The notes below the pieces were generated by a model. It ran no database searches. It was not told the DNA's origin and saw only the letters and a program-made list of their open reading frames with translations. A program made the translations under genes and the position numbers. A stretch of 52,330 bases of DNA from Pseudoflavonifractor phocaeensis (GTDB taxonomy: Bacteria > Bacillota > Clostridia > Oscillospirales > Oscillospiraceae), in assembly GCF_021531375.1 (NCBI RefSeq), contig NZ_JADYTU010000016.1, positions 1 to 52,330 on the forward strand. The letters are read 5' to 3'. The first letter of the stretch is position 1, and the number at the start of each line of letters is the position of its first letter. This document shows positions 25,784 to 34,403 of this stretch, piece by piece.

Positions 25784-25813
25784 TCAAAAGCGTGGAAAGT
25801 CCCGGCGCCTCCC

Positions 25814-25842
25814 TTGACAATTTTGGACCGGGGTGATATAGT
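25814..25842 (+). promoter_or_regulatory. thrS promoter
   Basis: TTGACA, 17 bases, TATAGT, near consensus, directly ahead of the T-box leader. Confidence 0.85.
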
Positions 25843-25849
25843 GTCAGGC

Positions 25850-26085
25850 GTGAAATCGGCGTTGACGGAGAAGAAACCGTTGGAACCGCCCAGAGAGGGA
25901 CGCGTTTGGTGGGAGCGTCCCGCGGGGAAAGCGGCCGTACCACTCCAGAGCCGCCCGGGATGACCGGGACGGGACCCTCCCGTTACAGAGGACACGAGCG
26001 ACGGCCACAGGCCGTAAGCAGGGTGGAACCGTGGAATACGATTGTTCGTATCTCACCCCTGATGAGATCAGGGGTGAGATTTTTC
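25850..26085 (+). ncRNA. T-box riboswitch (Thr)
   Basis: Distal Stem I shows AGAGAG (25892-25897) and a GGACGC/GCGTCC hairpin with a TTTGGTGGGA loop. The specifier is ACC (25939-25941) followed by A, so threonine. The T-box GGGTGGAACCGTGG (26021-26034) offers UGGA to the tRNA 3' end, fitting a U discriminator. The terminator stem is 26050-26063/26067-26080 with a T-run. Uncharged tRNA-Thr should open expression of thrS. Confidence 0.93.
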
Positions 26086-26103
26086 TTTTTCACCCCTCAA
26101 TAC

Positions 26104-26182
26104 AAGGAGGATATCGTGTGATGTTCCCACGATATCCGAATTGCCCATCGCCTCGCCGCTGACGCGGCAACCGGCGATGATG
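26104..26182 (+). other. Structured spacer with a 13-codon mini-ORF
   Basis: Between the T-box terminator and thrS, AAGGAGG (26104-26110) precedes an ATG at 26121 in the loop of a 10-bp hairpin (26109-26118/26128-26137). The frame MFPRYPNCPSPRR stops at 26162, in the loop of a second stem (GCCGC/GCGGC) nested in CATCGCC/GGCGATG. It may be a leader peptide or chance. Confidence 0.35.
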
Positions 26183-26259
26183 GCGAAAATCCCCCATTTC
26201 GCCGGGGGGAAAATCATTTTATTTGTGCCGCGTACAGCGGCGGAATGGAGGATTATAAA

Positions 26260-28056
26260 ATGTCCGAAGAAAACAACCAGTATACCTTTGAGAACGAAGA
26301 GTACCGCCGGACCTACTGGCACACCTGCTCCCACGTGCTGGCCCAGGCCGTGAAGCGTCTGTGGCCGGAGACCAAGCTGGCCATCGGCCCCAGCATTGAC
26401 AACGGCTTCTATTACGACCTGGACAGCGAAGAGGCCTTCACCGCCGAGGACCTGGAGAAGATCGAGGCCGAGATGCGGAAGATCTGTAAGGAAAAGCTGA
26501 AGCTGGAGCGGTTCGAGCTGCCCCGGGAGGAAGCTTTGAAGTTTATGGAGGAGAAAGGCGAGCCCTACAAGGTGGAGCTTATCCACGACCTGCCCGAGGA
26601 CGCGGTCATCTCTTTCTACAAGCAGGGCGACTTTACCGACCTGTGCGCCGGCCCCCACCTGGACTCCACCGGCCGCATCAAGGGCAACGGCATCAAGCTG
26701 ACCGCCTGCAATGCCGCCTACTGGCGGGGGGATTCCTCCCGCAAGCAGCTCCAGCGCATCTACGGCATCGCCTTCCCTAAGAAGGACGAGCTGGACGCCT
26801 ATCTGGCCAAGCAGGCCGAGGCGCTCAAGCGGGACCACAACAAGCTGGGCCGCGAGCTGGAGTATTTCACCACCGTGGACTCCATCGGCCAGGGCCTGCC
26901 CATCATCCTGCCCAAGGGCTCCCGCGTCATCCAGACCCTCCAGCGCTGGGTGGAGGACACCGAGCAGAAGCGGGGCTATCTGCTGACCAAGACCCCCCTG
27001 ATGGCCAAGCGGGACCTGTACCGCATCTCCGGCCACTGGGACCACTATCTGGACGGCATGTTTATCCTGGGCGATCCCTATGACGAGGAGAAGGAGTGTT
27101 TTGCCCTCCGGCCCATGACCTGCCCCTTCCAGTACCAGGTCTATCTGAACCGCCAGCGGTCCTACCGTGACCTGCCCATGCGGTTGGGTGAGACCTCTAC
27201 CCTGTTCCGCAACGAGGACTCCGGCGAGATGCACGGCCTCATCCGCGTCCGCCAGTTCACCATCTCTGAGGGCCATCTGGTCCTGCGCCCCGACCAGCTG
27301 GAGGAGGAATTCAAGGGCTGTCTGGATCTGGCCAAGTACTGCCTGGGCACCGTGGGTCTGCTGGACAAGTGTACCTTCCGGTTCTCCCAGTGGGACCCCG
27401 CCAACCCCAACAACAAATATGAGGGGACTGCCGAGCAGTGGGAAGAGGCCCAGCGGGTCATGGCCCAAATTCTGGACGATCTGAACGTGGAGTATACCAT
27501 CGGGATCGACGAAGCCGCTTTCTATGGACCCAAGCTGGACATCCAGTACCGGAACGTCTACGGCAAGGAGGACACTCTGGTCACCATTCAAATCGATATG
27601 CTGTTGGCCCAGCGGTTCGGCATGTACTATATCGACGAGAACGGCGAGAAGAAGTTGCCCTATATCATCCACCGTACCTCTCTGGGCTGCTATGAGCGGA
27701 CCCTGGCCTACCTCATTGAGGAGTACGCCGGCGCCCTTCCCACCTGGATGGCCCCCGAACAGGTCCGCTTCCTCCCCGTCACCGACCGCGCCGCCGACTA
27801 CTGTGCGGAGCAGGCCAAAAAGCTGTCCGACCTGGGCTACCGTGTGGAGGTGGATTACCGAAACGAGAAGATCGGCAAGAAGATCCGGGAAGCCCAGTTG
27901 GAGAAGATCCCCTACATGGTGGTCGTGGGCGACCGGGACATGGAGAACGGTACCGTCTCTCCCCGCCACCGCGCCGACGGCGACTTGGGCGCCATGTCTA
28001 TGGACGATTTCACCGCCTTGCTGAAGGACGTGGTGGATTCCAAGGCTAAGAAGTGA
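26260..28056 (+). CDS. thrS: Threonyl-tRNA synthetase lacking the TGS domain
   Basis: Protein of 598 residues that charges tRNA-Thr. It opens with the N2 editing domain (HTCSHVLAQAVKRLWP, IGPSIDNGFYYD); the TGS domain of about 60 residues found first in most bacterial enzymes is missing. Class II motifs follow. RPMTCPFQYQ replaces the usual NCPGH at the zinc Cys. FTISEGH and IIHRTSLGCYER give the expected zinc His positions, and the anticodon domain is complete. GGAGG lies 9 bases before ATG 26260. Confidence 0.95.
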   Translation: MSEENNQYTFENEEYRRTYWHTCSHVLAQAVKRLWPETKLAIGPSIDNGFYYDLDSEEAFTAEDLEKIEAEMRKICKEKLKLERFELPREEALKFMEEKGEPYKVELIHDLPEDAVISFYKQGDFTDLCAGPHLDSTGRIKGNGIKLTACNAAYWRGDSSRKQLQRIYGIAFPKKDELDAYLAKQAEALKRDHNKLGRELEYFTTVDSIGQGLPIILPKGSRVIQTLQRWVEDTEQKRGYLLTKTPLMAKRDLYRISGHWDHYLDGMFILGDPYDEEKECFALRPMTCPFQYQVYLNRQRSYRDLPMRLGETSTLFRNEDSGEMHGLIRVRQFTISEGHLVLRPDQLEEEFKGCLDLAKYCLGTVGLLDKCTFRFSQWDPANPNNKYEGTAEQWEEAQRVMAQILDDLNVEYTIGIDEAAFYGPKLDIQYRNVYGKEDTLVTIQIDMLLAQRFGMYYIDENGEKKLPYIIHRTSLGCYERTLAYLIEEYAGALPTWMAPEQVRFLPVTDRAADYCAEQAKKLSDLGYRVEVDYRNEKIGKKIREAQLEKIPYMVVVGDRDMENGTVSPRHRADGDLGAMSMDDFTALLKDVVDSKAKK

Positions 28057-28078
28057 TCCCCACCCAGAATCTCCATTC

Positions 28079-28112
28079 CAAAAACCGCCGGAAGCTCTTC
28101 CGGCGGTTTTTT
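28079..28112 (+). terminator. Terminator after thrS
   Basis: AAAACCGCCGGAAG / CTTCCGGCGGTTTT followed by TTTTTTA. Confidence 0.9.
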
Positions 28113-28153
28113 TATCCGTCTCCGGCCAAACTACTGTCCCTGACCGAAAAATA

Positions 28154-28172
28154 AATAAGAATAATTCCTATT
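28154..28172. promoter_or_regulatory. AT-rich dyad, PerR/Fur-like
   Basis: AATAAGAATAATTCCTATT is a 19-bp inverted repeat with one mismatched pair and a free centre base. It ends 5 bases before the -35 at 28178. It shares about 9 of 14 positions with the PerR box TTATAATNATTATAA. Confidence 0.4.
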
Positions 28173-28177
28173 TAGTC

Positions 28178-28206
28178 TGGACTTTTCGCTTTTCCTGTGG
28201 TATACT
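28178..28206 (+). promoter_or_regulatory. Promoter of the flavin reductase-rubredoxin gene
   Basis: TGGACT, 17 bases, TATACT, about 55 bases above the ATG. Confidence 0.7.
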
Positions 28207-28260
28207 TGGCCACAAGAAACCCGCTCCGCGCCAACCACCGCAAAGAATAGGAGGATCGCC

Positions 28261-28887
28261 ATGAAAAACCCGAAAGCCATGTACGCTCTGAGCTACGGCC
28301 TGTTCGTCCTCACCGCCCGTCAGGGAGAGAAGGACAACGGCTGCATCATCAACACCGCCGCCCAGGTGACCACCACGCCTAACCGCATCACCATCACCGT
28401 CAACAAGAGCAACTACACCCACGACATGGTGCTGGCTACCGGCCAGTTCACCCTGTCCATTCTGTCTGAGCAGGCGGATTTCGCCCTGTTCCAGCGCTTT
28501 GGCTTCCAGTCCGGCCGGGACACGGACAAATTTGAGGGATTCCAGCAGCACACCGCCCGGGGAGAAAACGGGATCCTCCGGGTGACCCAGGGGACCTCCG
28601 CCTGGCTCTCCTGCAAAGTGGTGTCCACGCTGGACCTGGGTACCCACACCCTGTTCCTGGCCGACGTGGTGGACGGCGACGTGCTGTCCAACGTGCCCAG
28701 CGTCACCTACGCTTATTATCAGGCCAATATCAAGCCCAAGCCCCAGGCGGCTGGCGCCGCTCCCGCCGCCAAAAAGCGCTGGGTGTGCACCGTCTGCGGC
28801 TATGTCTACGAAGGCGACTTCCTGCCCGACGACTTTATCTGCCCCTTGTGTAAGCACCCCGCCTCGGACTTTGAGCCCCTGGCGTAA
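28261..28887 (+). CDS. Flavin reductase-rubredoxin fusion (Hrb-like)
   Basis: Protein of 208 residues. Residues 1-150 are an FMN-binding flavin-reductase-like domain (NGCIINTAAQVT, FTLSILSEQ, FQRFGFQSGRDTDKF). After an Ala/Pro linker, residues 169-208 form a rubredoxin with the iron ligands CTVCGY and CPLCKH. The architecture equals the high-molecular-weight rubredoxin of Moorella, which passes electrons from NAD(P)H to flavodiiron oxygen/NO reductases. The reductase partner is not in the window. GAATAGGAGGATC precedes the ATG. Confidence 0.92.
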   Translation: MKNPKAMYALSYGLFVLTARQGEKDNGCIINTAAQVTTTPNRITITVNKSNYTHDMVLATGQFTLSILSEQADFALFQRFGFQSGRDTDKFEGFQQHTARGENGILRVTQGTSAWLSCKVVSTLDLGTHTLFLADVVDGDVLSNVPSVTYAYYQANIKPKPQAAGAAPAAKKRWVCTVCGYVYEGDFLPDDFICPLCKHPASDFEPLA

Positions 28888-28895
28888 ATCTTTCT

Positions 28896-28935
28896 AAAAA
28901 ACATGGCCGGAGGCGCAACCTCCGGCCATGTTTTT
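28896..28935. terminator. Terminator after the flavin reductase-rubredoxin gene
   Basis: AAAAACATGGCCGGAGG / CCTCCGGCCATGTTTTT around CGCAA; suitable for both strands. Confidence 0.9.
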
Positions 28936-28991
28936 CGTCCTGACAGACGTAACTTGTCTTCTCTCGGGGAAGGGGCTAAAATAGAGATACC

Positions 28992-30242
28992 TTACCGGCC
29001 CAGCCACCGGGCGTAGCTCTGGGCGCTTCCCACCCGGCCCACGGCGGACAGGGAGGCCCGGTCCATCTGAAAGATCTCCCCCGCCAGGTCCCGCAGCTGC
29101 TCCCGGGTGACGGCGTCATAGAGCCCCAGGATCTCGTCCAACTCCCGGACCCGGCCGTACAGCAGAGCCGAGGAGCCCAGGTGGCTCATCCGGGTCTGGA
29201 CGGATTCCGAACCCATAAGCAGGTTGGCCTTGGCCTGTTCCCGGACCCGGTCCAGCTCCTCCTGGGTGGGGCCGTGGTCAGCCAGTTCGGACACCACCCG
29301 CCGGACGGTGTCCAGGGCCTGACCCTCCTGCTCCTTGTTGACGGCGGTGTACACCCCTAAAAATCCAGTGTCCGCCTGGTCGGAAACATAGGAGTACACG
29401 GTATAGCACAGCCCCCGCTTCTCCCGGACCTCCTGAAACAGCCGGGAGGAGCAGCCGCCCCCCAGCAGGGAGTTGAGCAGCAGCAGCTGAGGCCGCCGCT
29501 CGTCCAGATAGGACAGGGCGGGGCAGGCCAGGATCAGGTGGTTCTGCTCAATGGCCTTCTTCCGGGTGGTGACGGCGGGGCGGTAGGAGACGGGCTTCTG
29601 GACCGGGGCCCCGCCGGGCTCCAGGGCGGCCAGGCAGTCCTTCAGCGCCTCCACCTGCCGCTGGGAAAAGCTGCCCGCCAGGGCGGCCACCACTGCGCCG
29701 GCCCGGTAGTGCCGCCGCTGCCACTGGGCCAGCCACTCCCCGGTCATCCCCTCCAGGGTGGCCTGGGTGCCCAGGATGGGCCGGGCCAGGGACGTTCCCT
29801 TGTAGACGGCAGCGGACAGCCGCTCGGCCACCAGGTCCTCTGGGGTGTCCTCGTACATGCCGATCTCCTCCAGGATGACGCCCCGCTCCGTCTCCACATC
29901 CTCTTGAGCGAACCGGGAGTGGAAGAGCATATCGCTTAAAATATCCAGGCTCCGGTCCAGATGGTCGTCCAGGCTCCGGGCGTAGAAGCAGGTGTGCTCC
30001 TTGGTGGTATAGGCGTTGATCTGGCCGCCGATGGCGTCCATATCCCGGGCCAGCTGGGCGGTGGAGCGCCGCCCGGTGCCCTTGAAGAGCATATGCTCGA
30101 TAAAATGGGCGGCTCCGTTCTCTCCGGCCTGCTCGTGCCGGGAACCGACCCCTACAAAAAAGCCCAACGCGGCGGAACGGGCGCCGGGTACCTCCTCCGT
30201 CAACAGACGGGCGCCGTTGGGCAGCTTGATCTCCTGATACAT
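28992..30242 (-). CDS. M16 family zinc metallopeptidase
   Basis: Protein of 416 residues. The inverted zinc motif HFIEH (HxxEH, about residues 46-50) and the distal Glu in ERGVILEEIGMYEDTPEDL mark an active M16 peptidase of the processing-peptidase (YmxG/MlpA) type. The C-terminal half has GGGCSSRLFQEVREKRGLCYTVYS, the usual substrate-binding segment. ATG at 30242 follows AGGAGG. It is divergent from the sigma-factor gene. Confidence 0.93.
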   Translation of the reverse strand: MYQEIKLPNGARLLTEEVPGARSAALGFFVGVGSRHEQAGENGAAHFIEHMLFKGTGRRSTAQLARDMDAIGGQINAYTTKEHTCFYARSLDDHLDRSLDILSDMLFHSRFAQEDVETERGVILEEIGMYEDTPEDLVAERLSAAVYKGTSLARPILGTQATLEGMTGEWLAQWQRRHYRAGAVVAALAGSFSQRQVEALKDCLAALEPGGAPVQKPVSYRPAVTTRKKAIEQNHLILACPALSYLDERRPQLLLLNSLLGGGCSSRLFQEVREKRGLCYTVYSYVSDQADTGFLGVYTAVNKEQEGQALDTVRRVVSELADHGPTQEELDRVREQAKANLLMGSESVQTRMSHLGSSALLYGRVRELDEILGLYDAVTREQLRDLAGEIFQMDRASLSAVGRVGSAQSYARWLGR

Positions 30243-30272
30243 GGGGACCTCCTGTCGAATGAAGTCCCATGC

Positions 30273-30301
30273 AGTATAACACAAAACCCACCGTCCGTCC
30301 A
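30273..30301 (-). promoter_or_regulatory. M16 peptidase promoter
   Basis: Minus strand TGGACG, 17 bases, TATACT with TG in front; 31 bases from the ATG. Confidence 0.65.
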
Positions 30302-30350
30302 CGGGTCCGGACAACAGGGCCCCGCCATTTTTACAGCGAGGAGGACCGCC

Positions 30351-30911
30351 ATGGAAGACCACAAGATCATTGAGCTGTACTGGGCCCGGTCCCAGCAGGC
30401 CATTGCGGAGAGCGAGGCCAAATACGGCCCCTACTGCCGCTCCATCGCCCGGGGCATTCTGGACCGGGCGGAGGACGCGGAGGAGTGCGTCAACGACACC
30501 TGGTTCCGGGCCTGGAACGCCATGCCGCCCCAGCGGCCCAATATCCTGTCCGCCTTTTTCGGCAAGCTGACCCGAAACCTGTCTCTGGACCGCTGGCGGA
30601 AGGAGCGGGCGGCCAAGCGGGGCGGCAGCCAGGTGGAGGTGGCCCTCCACGAACTGGAGGGCTGTCTGCCCGACCACCGCCGCCCCGACGAGGAACTGGA
30701 GGCCAGTGAGACGGCCGCCCTCATCTCCGCCTTCCTCCGGGCCCAGCCCGAGCTGGACCGGAGGCTCTTCATCCGGCGGTATTTCCATTTGGAGTCCATC
30801 GCCGCCCTGACGGAACGCTTCGGGCTGACGGAGAGCCAGGTCAAGTCCCGGCTCCACCGCACCCGGCAAAAGCTGAAACTGGCGCTGGAAAAGGAGGGGA
30901 TCGCGGTATGA
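30351..30911 (+). CDS. ECF-type sigma-70 family sigma factor
   Basis: Protein of 186 residues. Region 2 (YCRSIARGILDRAEDAEECVNDTWFRAWNAM and FGKLTRNLSLDRWRKERA) and region 4 (LFIRRYFHLESIAALTERFGLTESQVKSRLHRTRQKLK) are present; region 3 is absent, as in ECF factors. GAGGAGG lies before ATG 30351. Its stop overlaps the start of the next gene (ATGA), the usual layout for a sigma factor and its anti-sigma. Target promoters are not known. Confidence 0.92.
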   Translation: MEDHKIIELYWARSQQAIAESEAKYGPYCRSIARGILDRAEDAEECVNDTWFRAWNAMPPQRPNILSAFFGKLTRNLSLDRWRKERAAKRGGSQVEVALHELEGCLPDHRRPDEELEASETAALISAFLRAQPELDRRLFIRRYFHLESIAALTERFGLTESQVKSRLHRTRQKLKLALEKEGIAV

Positions 30912-31465
30912 CAGCGGAATACTTATTGGAGGCCATGGGGCTCATCGACGACGACCTGATCCGGGAGGCGGAGGCCCCTGTCCGCCGCCGTCCCGCTTCC
31001 GTCTGGCAGAAACAGTGGGGCGCTCTGGCCGCCTGCCTGGCTCTGGTGGCCGCCCTGGGCTACGGAGCCACCCACTTGCCCGTAACGTCCGGCAACAGCA
31101 ACAGCGCCGCGCCCGCCGCTTCCGCCGGCGCTTCCGAACCCTATCCCGGCGGCTCCTGGGACGCCGCCAGCGGCGGCAGTGCCAGCTCCGCCTCCGCAGC
31201 CGAACCCGGAGCGGCAGATATTACCCGCAGCGCTTCCATCTTTACCGCCGGGGGCGAGTACCGCCTGACCGGAGAAGTCAGGGACGACCTGCCAGAGGAC
31301 GCCCAGGCGCTGGAGGCCCTGTCCGGGCTCTATCCCGACACCCCCTACCCCGCCACCGATGCAGAGGAATATGTGGGCTGCGCCCTGTTTGAAGGCCCCG
31401 ACGGCAGGCTGTATGTCCAGCTGCCTGACGGCGGCTACGCTGTGGCGGAGGCGGTACAGCCGTGA
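30908..31465 (+). CDS. Putative membrane anti-sigma factor
   Basis: Protein of 185 residues: a cytoplasmic N-terminus (MTAEYLLEAMGLIDDDLIREAE) typical of clostridial partners of ECF factors, one helix (about 38-57), then a Ser/Ala/Gly-rich linker and a small extracytoplasmic domain. The 4-base overlap with the sigma gene supports the pairing. No zinc-binding HxxxCxxC is present, so it is not a ZAS-type factor. Confidence 0.75.
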   Translation: MTAEYLLEAMGLIDDDLIREAEAPVRRRPASVWQKQWGALAACLALVAALGYGATHLPVTSGNSNSAAPAASAGASEPYPGGSWDAASGGSASSASAAEPGAADITRSASIFTAGGEYRLTGEVRDDLPEDAQALEALSGLYPDTPYPATDAEEYVGCALFEGPDGRLYVQLPDGGYAVAEAVQP

Positions 31466-31535
31466 CCAGGCGGAGCGGATACGGCAAGCCGTGTCTCTGC
31501 AAGGCCTGAGGCCAGCAGGTTCCCTCGACATACGC

Positions 31536-31567
31536 AAGGCGGCCGGTCCCCAGAGACCGGCCGCCTT
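31536..31567. terminator. Terminator between the anti-sigma and CorC-type genes
   Basis: AAGGCGGCCGGTC / GACCGGCCGCCTT around CCCAGA, then GTTTT. Confidence 0.88.
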
Positions 31568-31580
31568 GTTTTCGCTTGGC

Positions 31581-32834
31581 TTATTTGGATTCTTCTTCCA
31601 TGACCCGTACCTTGATCTCCAGCACCCGGCGGTGCTCCACCTTGGTGACGGTGACGTCCAGACCCTCGGCCTGGAAGTGGTCCCCCACCTCGGGGACCCG
31701 GCCCACCTGCTCCATGACCCAGCCGGAGACGGTGGCCGCGTCGCAGGTACCCTTGACCTGGAACAGGTCATACATGTCGTCCAGGTCGGCGGAGCAGGCG
31801 ATGAGGTAGCTGCCATCAGGCTGCTTCTGGAAATTCTCGATGACCTCGTCGTGCTCATCCCAAATCTCGCCCACCAGTTCCTCCACAATGTCTTCCAGAG
31901 TAGCGATGCCCTCGGTGCCGCCATACTCGTCCACCACCACGGCCATATGGGCCTTGTTCTTCTGGAGGATGCGCAGCAGCTCGGAGATCTTGGTGTTGCC
32001 CGTGGTATAAAACACGGGAGCCTTGATGTTGGACACCATGGTCTCCCCCCGGTAGCGGGCGGCGTAAAAGTCCTTCTCGTGGACCACGCCCACGATGTTG
32101 TCGATGGTCTCGTGGTAGATGGGGATGCGGGAGTAGCCGCTTTCGGCAAAAAGGGCGGCCACCTCCTCCATGGTGCTGTCCTCCTCGGCGGCCACCAGGT
32201 CTACCCGGGGGGTCAGGATCTCGGACACCTCCAGATCGTTGAACTCAATGGCGTTGCGGATCAGGTCGCTCTCGTGCTCGTCCAGACCGCCCTCGGTCTC
32301 CGCCTGGTCCACCATGCCCACCAGTTCTTCCTCGGTGATGCCGTCGTCCCCGCCGCTGCGGAACACCCGGCCCAGCAGCCGCTTCCACTGGGTAAACAGG
32401 AAGTTCATGGGGGTCAGCACCACCATCAGCAGCTTCAGCAGGGGATAGGCGAACATGGCGCAGCGCTCCGGCATCTCCTTGGCCAGGCTCTTGGGGGTGA
32501 TCTCCCCGAAGATGAGGATGATGACGGTCAGCGCTACAGTGGACACCGTGGGACCATACTGCCGGAACCACTTGGTACACAGTACCGTGGCCACAGTGGT
32601 GGCGGTGATGTTGACAATATTGTTGCCGATGAGGATGGTGGACAACAGCTTGTCATACTCCTCCGCCAGTTCCAGGGTCTTAGCAGCCCGGAGGCTGCCG
32701 TTGTCCGCCTTGGTTCGCAGACGGATGCGGTTCAGGGAAGTGAAGGCGGTTTCGGTGGCGGAAAAGTAGGCGGACATGGCCACCAGGACCACCAGTGTGA
32801 CCAGCATGCCTATACTGGCACTGTCAAGTTCCAT
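31581..32834 (-). CDS. HlyC/CorC family (CNNM) transporter
   Basis: Protein of 417 residues: a CNNM membrane domain with about four helices (1-140, including [13 protein letters not shown]), two CBS domains (about 190-320, including the [23 protein letters not shown] end) and a CorC_HlyC domain (330-410). The family is tied to magnesium or cobalt efflux and resistance. The ion is not determinable here. Confidence 0.93.
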   Translation of the reverse strand: MELDSASIGMLVTLVVLVAMSAYFSATETAFTSLNRIRLRTKADNGSLRAAKTLELAEEYDKLLSTILIGNNIVNITATTVATVLCTKWFRQYGPTVSTVALTVIILIFGEITPKSLAKEMPERCAMFAYPLLKLLMVVLTPMNFLFTQWKRLLGRVFRSGGDDGITEEELVGMVDQAETEGGLDEHESDLIRNAIEFNDLEVSEILTPRVDLVAAEEDSTMEEVAALFAESGYSRIPIYHETIDNIVGVVHEKDFYAARYRGETMVSNIKAPVFYTTGNTKISELLRILQKNKAHMAVVVDEYGGTEGIATLEDIVEELVGEIWDEHDEVIENFQKQPDGSYLIACSADLDDMYDLFQVKGTCDAATVSGWVMEQVGRVPEVGDHFQAEGLDVTVTKVEHRRVLEIKVRVMEEESK

Positions 32835-32944
32835 GTTGGAAAGATCAACTCTGCTTTCTTGAAAAATTTCGGTTCAACCGCTTTCAGTCCATTTTATGTC
32901 CTGAAAGCTGCTCCGACCGGCAAAACAGGCTTTTTGCCAGCCTG

Positions 32945-32973
32945 AGTATATCATACCAAAGTCGGGATTGCAA
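32945..32973 (-). promoter_or_regulatory. Promoter of the CorC-type gene
   Basis: Minus strand TTGCAA, 17 bases, TATACT. The leader is about 105 bases; I see no known magnesium riboswitch in it. Confidence 0.7.
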
Positions 32974-33066
32974 CGGATTTCCCCCGGCCTCGCTCAAGCG
33001 CATTCGGAGTGTTTGCGGTTTCCGCCTCATTTTGCAAATTTTTTGCGAAAAAATATAAAAAATATC

Positions 33067-33096
33067 TTGACTGCGCCGTGGGGATTGTGGTACAGT
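33067..33096 (+). promoter_or_regulatory. Promoter of the rpmG-secE-nusG unit
   Basis: TTGACT, 18 bases, TACAGT. The leader that follows is about 265 bases long. Confidence 0.65.
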
Positions 33097-33238
33097 GATT
33101 CTACCTGTGAAAGGGGCTTTTTTTCGTGCGCATTTTTACGGTGTATGACGCAGGAACCCCTTCCTCCGCATTGCGGACGCAGGGAGGCAATTTGCCGGGT
33201 CCCACCGTAGCGCCGACGCTGTTATTGCGTCTTTCTGT

Positions 33239-33281
33239 CGCTGGATCCGGCTGTATGGGCCGGGTCCGGCGTTTTGCTTTT
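33239..33281 (+). terminator. Terminator-like hairpin inside the rpmG leader
   Basis: CGCTGGATCCGGC pairs over 13 bp (two G-T) with GCCGGGTCCGGCG around TGTATGG, followed by TTTTGCTTTT. It lies between the promoter and rpmG, so it could be an attenuator. Confidence 0.55.
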
Positions 33282-33364
33282 CTGGCGGCGTCCGCAAATG
33301 GCTCAACTAACTCAGCGTCCCCCCCACCGGGGAGGCTGCCACATTAAAAGGAGGTGCCGAACAA

Positions 33365-33532
33365 ATGGCAAGTAAGGCCGGCGCGCGCATCAAGATCACC
33401 CTGCGGTGCTCTGAGTGCAAGCAGAGAAACTACAACACCATGAAGAACAAGAAGAATACCCCCGACCGCCTGGAGCTGAACAAGTACTGCCCCTTCTGCA
33501 GAAAGCACACTGTCCACAATGAGACGAAGTAA
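33365..33532 (+). CDS. rpmG: 50S ribosomal protein L33
   Basis: ATG at 33365 behind AAAAGGAGGTG opens 55 residues: [40 protein letters not shown], and [13 protein letters not shown]. The two C-x2-C pairs make this the zinc-binding form of L33. It is the first gene before secE and nusG, the usual order in Firmicutes. Confidence 0.97.
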   Translation: MASKAGARIKITLRCSECKQRNYNTMKNKKNTPDRLELNKYCPFCRKHTVHNETK

Positions 33533-33566
33533 TTCGTCCCAAGGCTGAAAGGAAAGAAGGGTAACA

Positions 33567-33854
33567 ATGGCTGAGAACGAAAAGCTGGAGCAGGCCGCCC
33601 AGGCCAGCTCCGACAAGGCCGATAAGGCCAAAAAGGACAAGAAGAACGCCAAGCCCGGTCTCTTCGCCCGTGTCGGAAAGTGGCTCAAGGAAATGAAGAG
33701 CGAGCTGAAGAAGGTCCAGTGGCCCACCCGCAAGCAGACTGTCAACAATACCCTGATCGTCATCGCCTGCGTCATTGTGGTCGGCGTTTTTATCTGGGTC
33801 TTTGACTTTATCGCCGGCGGCGCCATCGACGTCCTCCTCACTCTCCTGAGGTAA
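33567..33854 (+). CDS. secE: Preprotein translocase subunit SecE
   Basis: Protein of 95 residues. A Lys/Ala-rich N-terminal third (30 residues, longer than in most Firmicutes) precedes the conserved amphipathic segment KWLKEMKSELKKVQWPTRKQ and one membrane helix (62-86). It stabilises the SecY channel. The spacing to nusG is 5 bases. Confidence 0.95.
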   Translation: MAENEKLEQAAQASSDKADKAKKDKKNAKPGLFARVGKWLKEMKSELKKVQWPTRKQTVNNTLIVIACVIVVGVFIWVFDFIAGGAIDVLLTLLR

Positions 33855-33859
33855 GCGAA

Positions 33860-34384
33860 ATGGCGGACAATGCGAATTGGTATGTGGTACACACCTATTC
33901 CGGCTATGAGAATACGGTGAAGGCCACCATCGAAAAGTATGTCGAAAACCGCAACATGCGGGACCTGATCCACGAGATCAGCATTCCCCTGGAGACCGTC
34001 ACCGAGATCACGGACAACGGCCCCAAGGAAGTGGAACGCAAGGTGTTCCCGGGCTATGTTCTGGTCAAGATGATCATGAATGACGAGACCTGGCATGTGG
34101 TCCGCAATATCCGCGGCGTCACCGGCTTCCTGGGCGAGGGCAACAAGCCCATCCCCCTGTCCGATGCCGACGTGGCCGCCCTGGGCGTGGAAAAGCGCGA
34201 GGTCGTGGTCAGCTACCAGGAGGGCGACACCGTCCGGATCACCGACGGCGCGCTGGAGTCCTTCCTGGGCACCGTGGAGGAGATCGACCTGGAGCGCAGC
34301 AAGGTCCGCGTGGTGGTGTCCATGTTTGGACGCGAGACCCCCGTGGAGTTGGAGCTGGACCAGGTGGAACCCGCCAACGAATAA
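33860..34384 (+). CDS. nusG: Transcription termination/antitermination factor NusG
   Basis: Protein of 174 residues. The NGN domain (WYVVHTYSGYENTVK..., FPGYVLVKMIMNDETWHVVRN) binds RNA polymerase; the C-terminal KOW domain (EGDTVRITDGALESFLGTVEEID) contacts ribosomal S10 or Rho. Standard length. It is followed by a 270-base gap before rplK that carries a structured element instead of the short spacer usual here. Confidence 0.97.
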   Translation: MADNANWYVVHTYSGYENTVKATIEKYVENRNMRDLIHEISIPLETVTEITDNGPKEVERKVFPGYVLVKMIMNDETWHVVRNIRGVTGFLGEGNKPIPLSDADVAALGVEKREVVVSYQEGDTVRITDGALESFLGTVEEIDLERSKVRVVVSMFGRETPVELELDQVEPANE

Positions 34385-34403
34385 GAAGCGTCCGAGCCGT
34401 CGT

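Noticed and set aside
26068-27969. Minus-strand 633-codon open frame opposite thrS
   Set aside because: Antisense shadow of a conserved enzyme; no ribosome site and no recognisable motif.
33126-33347. GTG-started 73-codon frame in the rpmG leader
   Set aside because: No ribosome site of quality, crosses the terminator-like hairpin, and the product matches nothing I know; the region reads better as an RNA leader.
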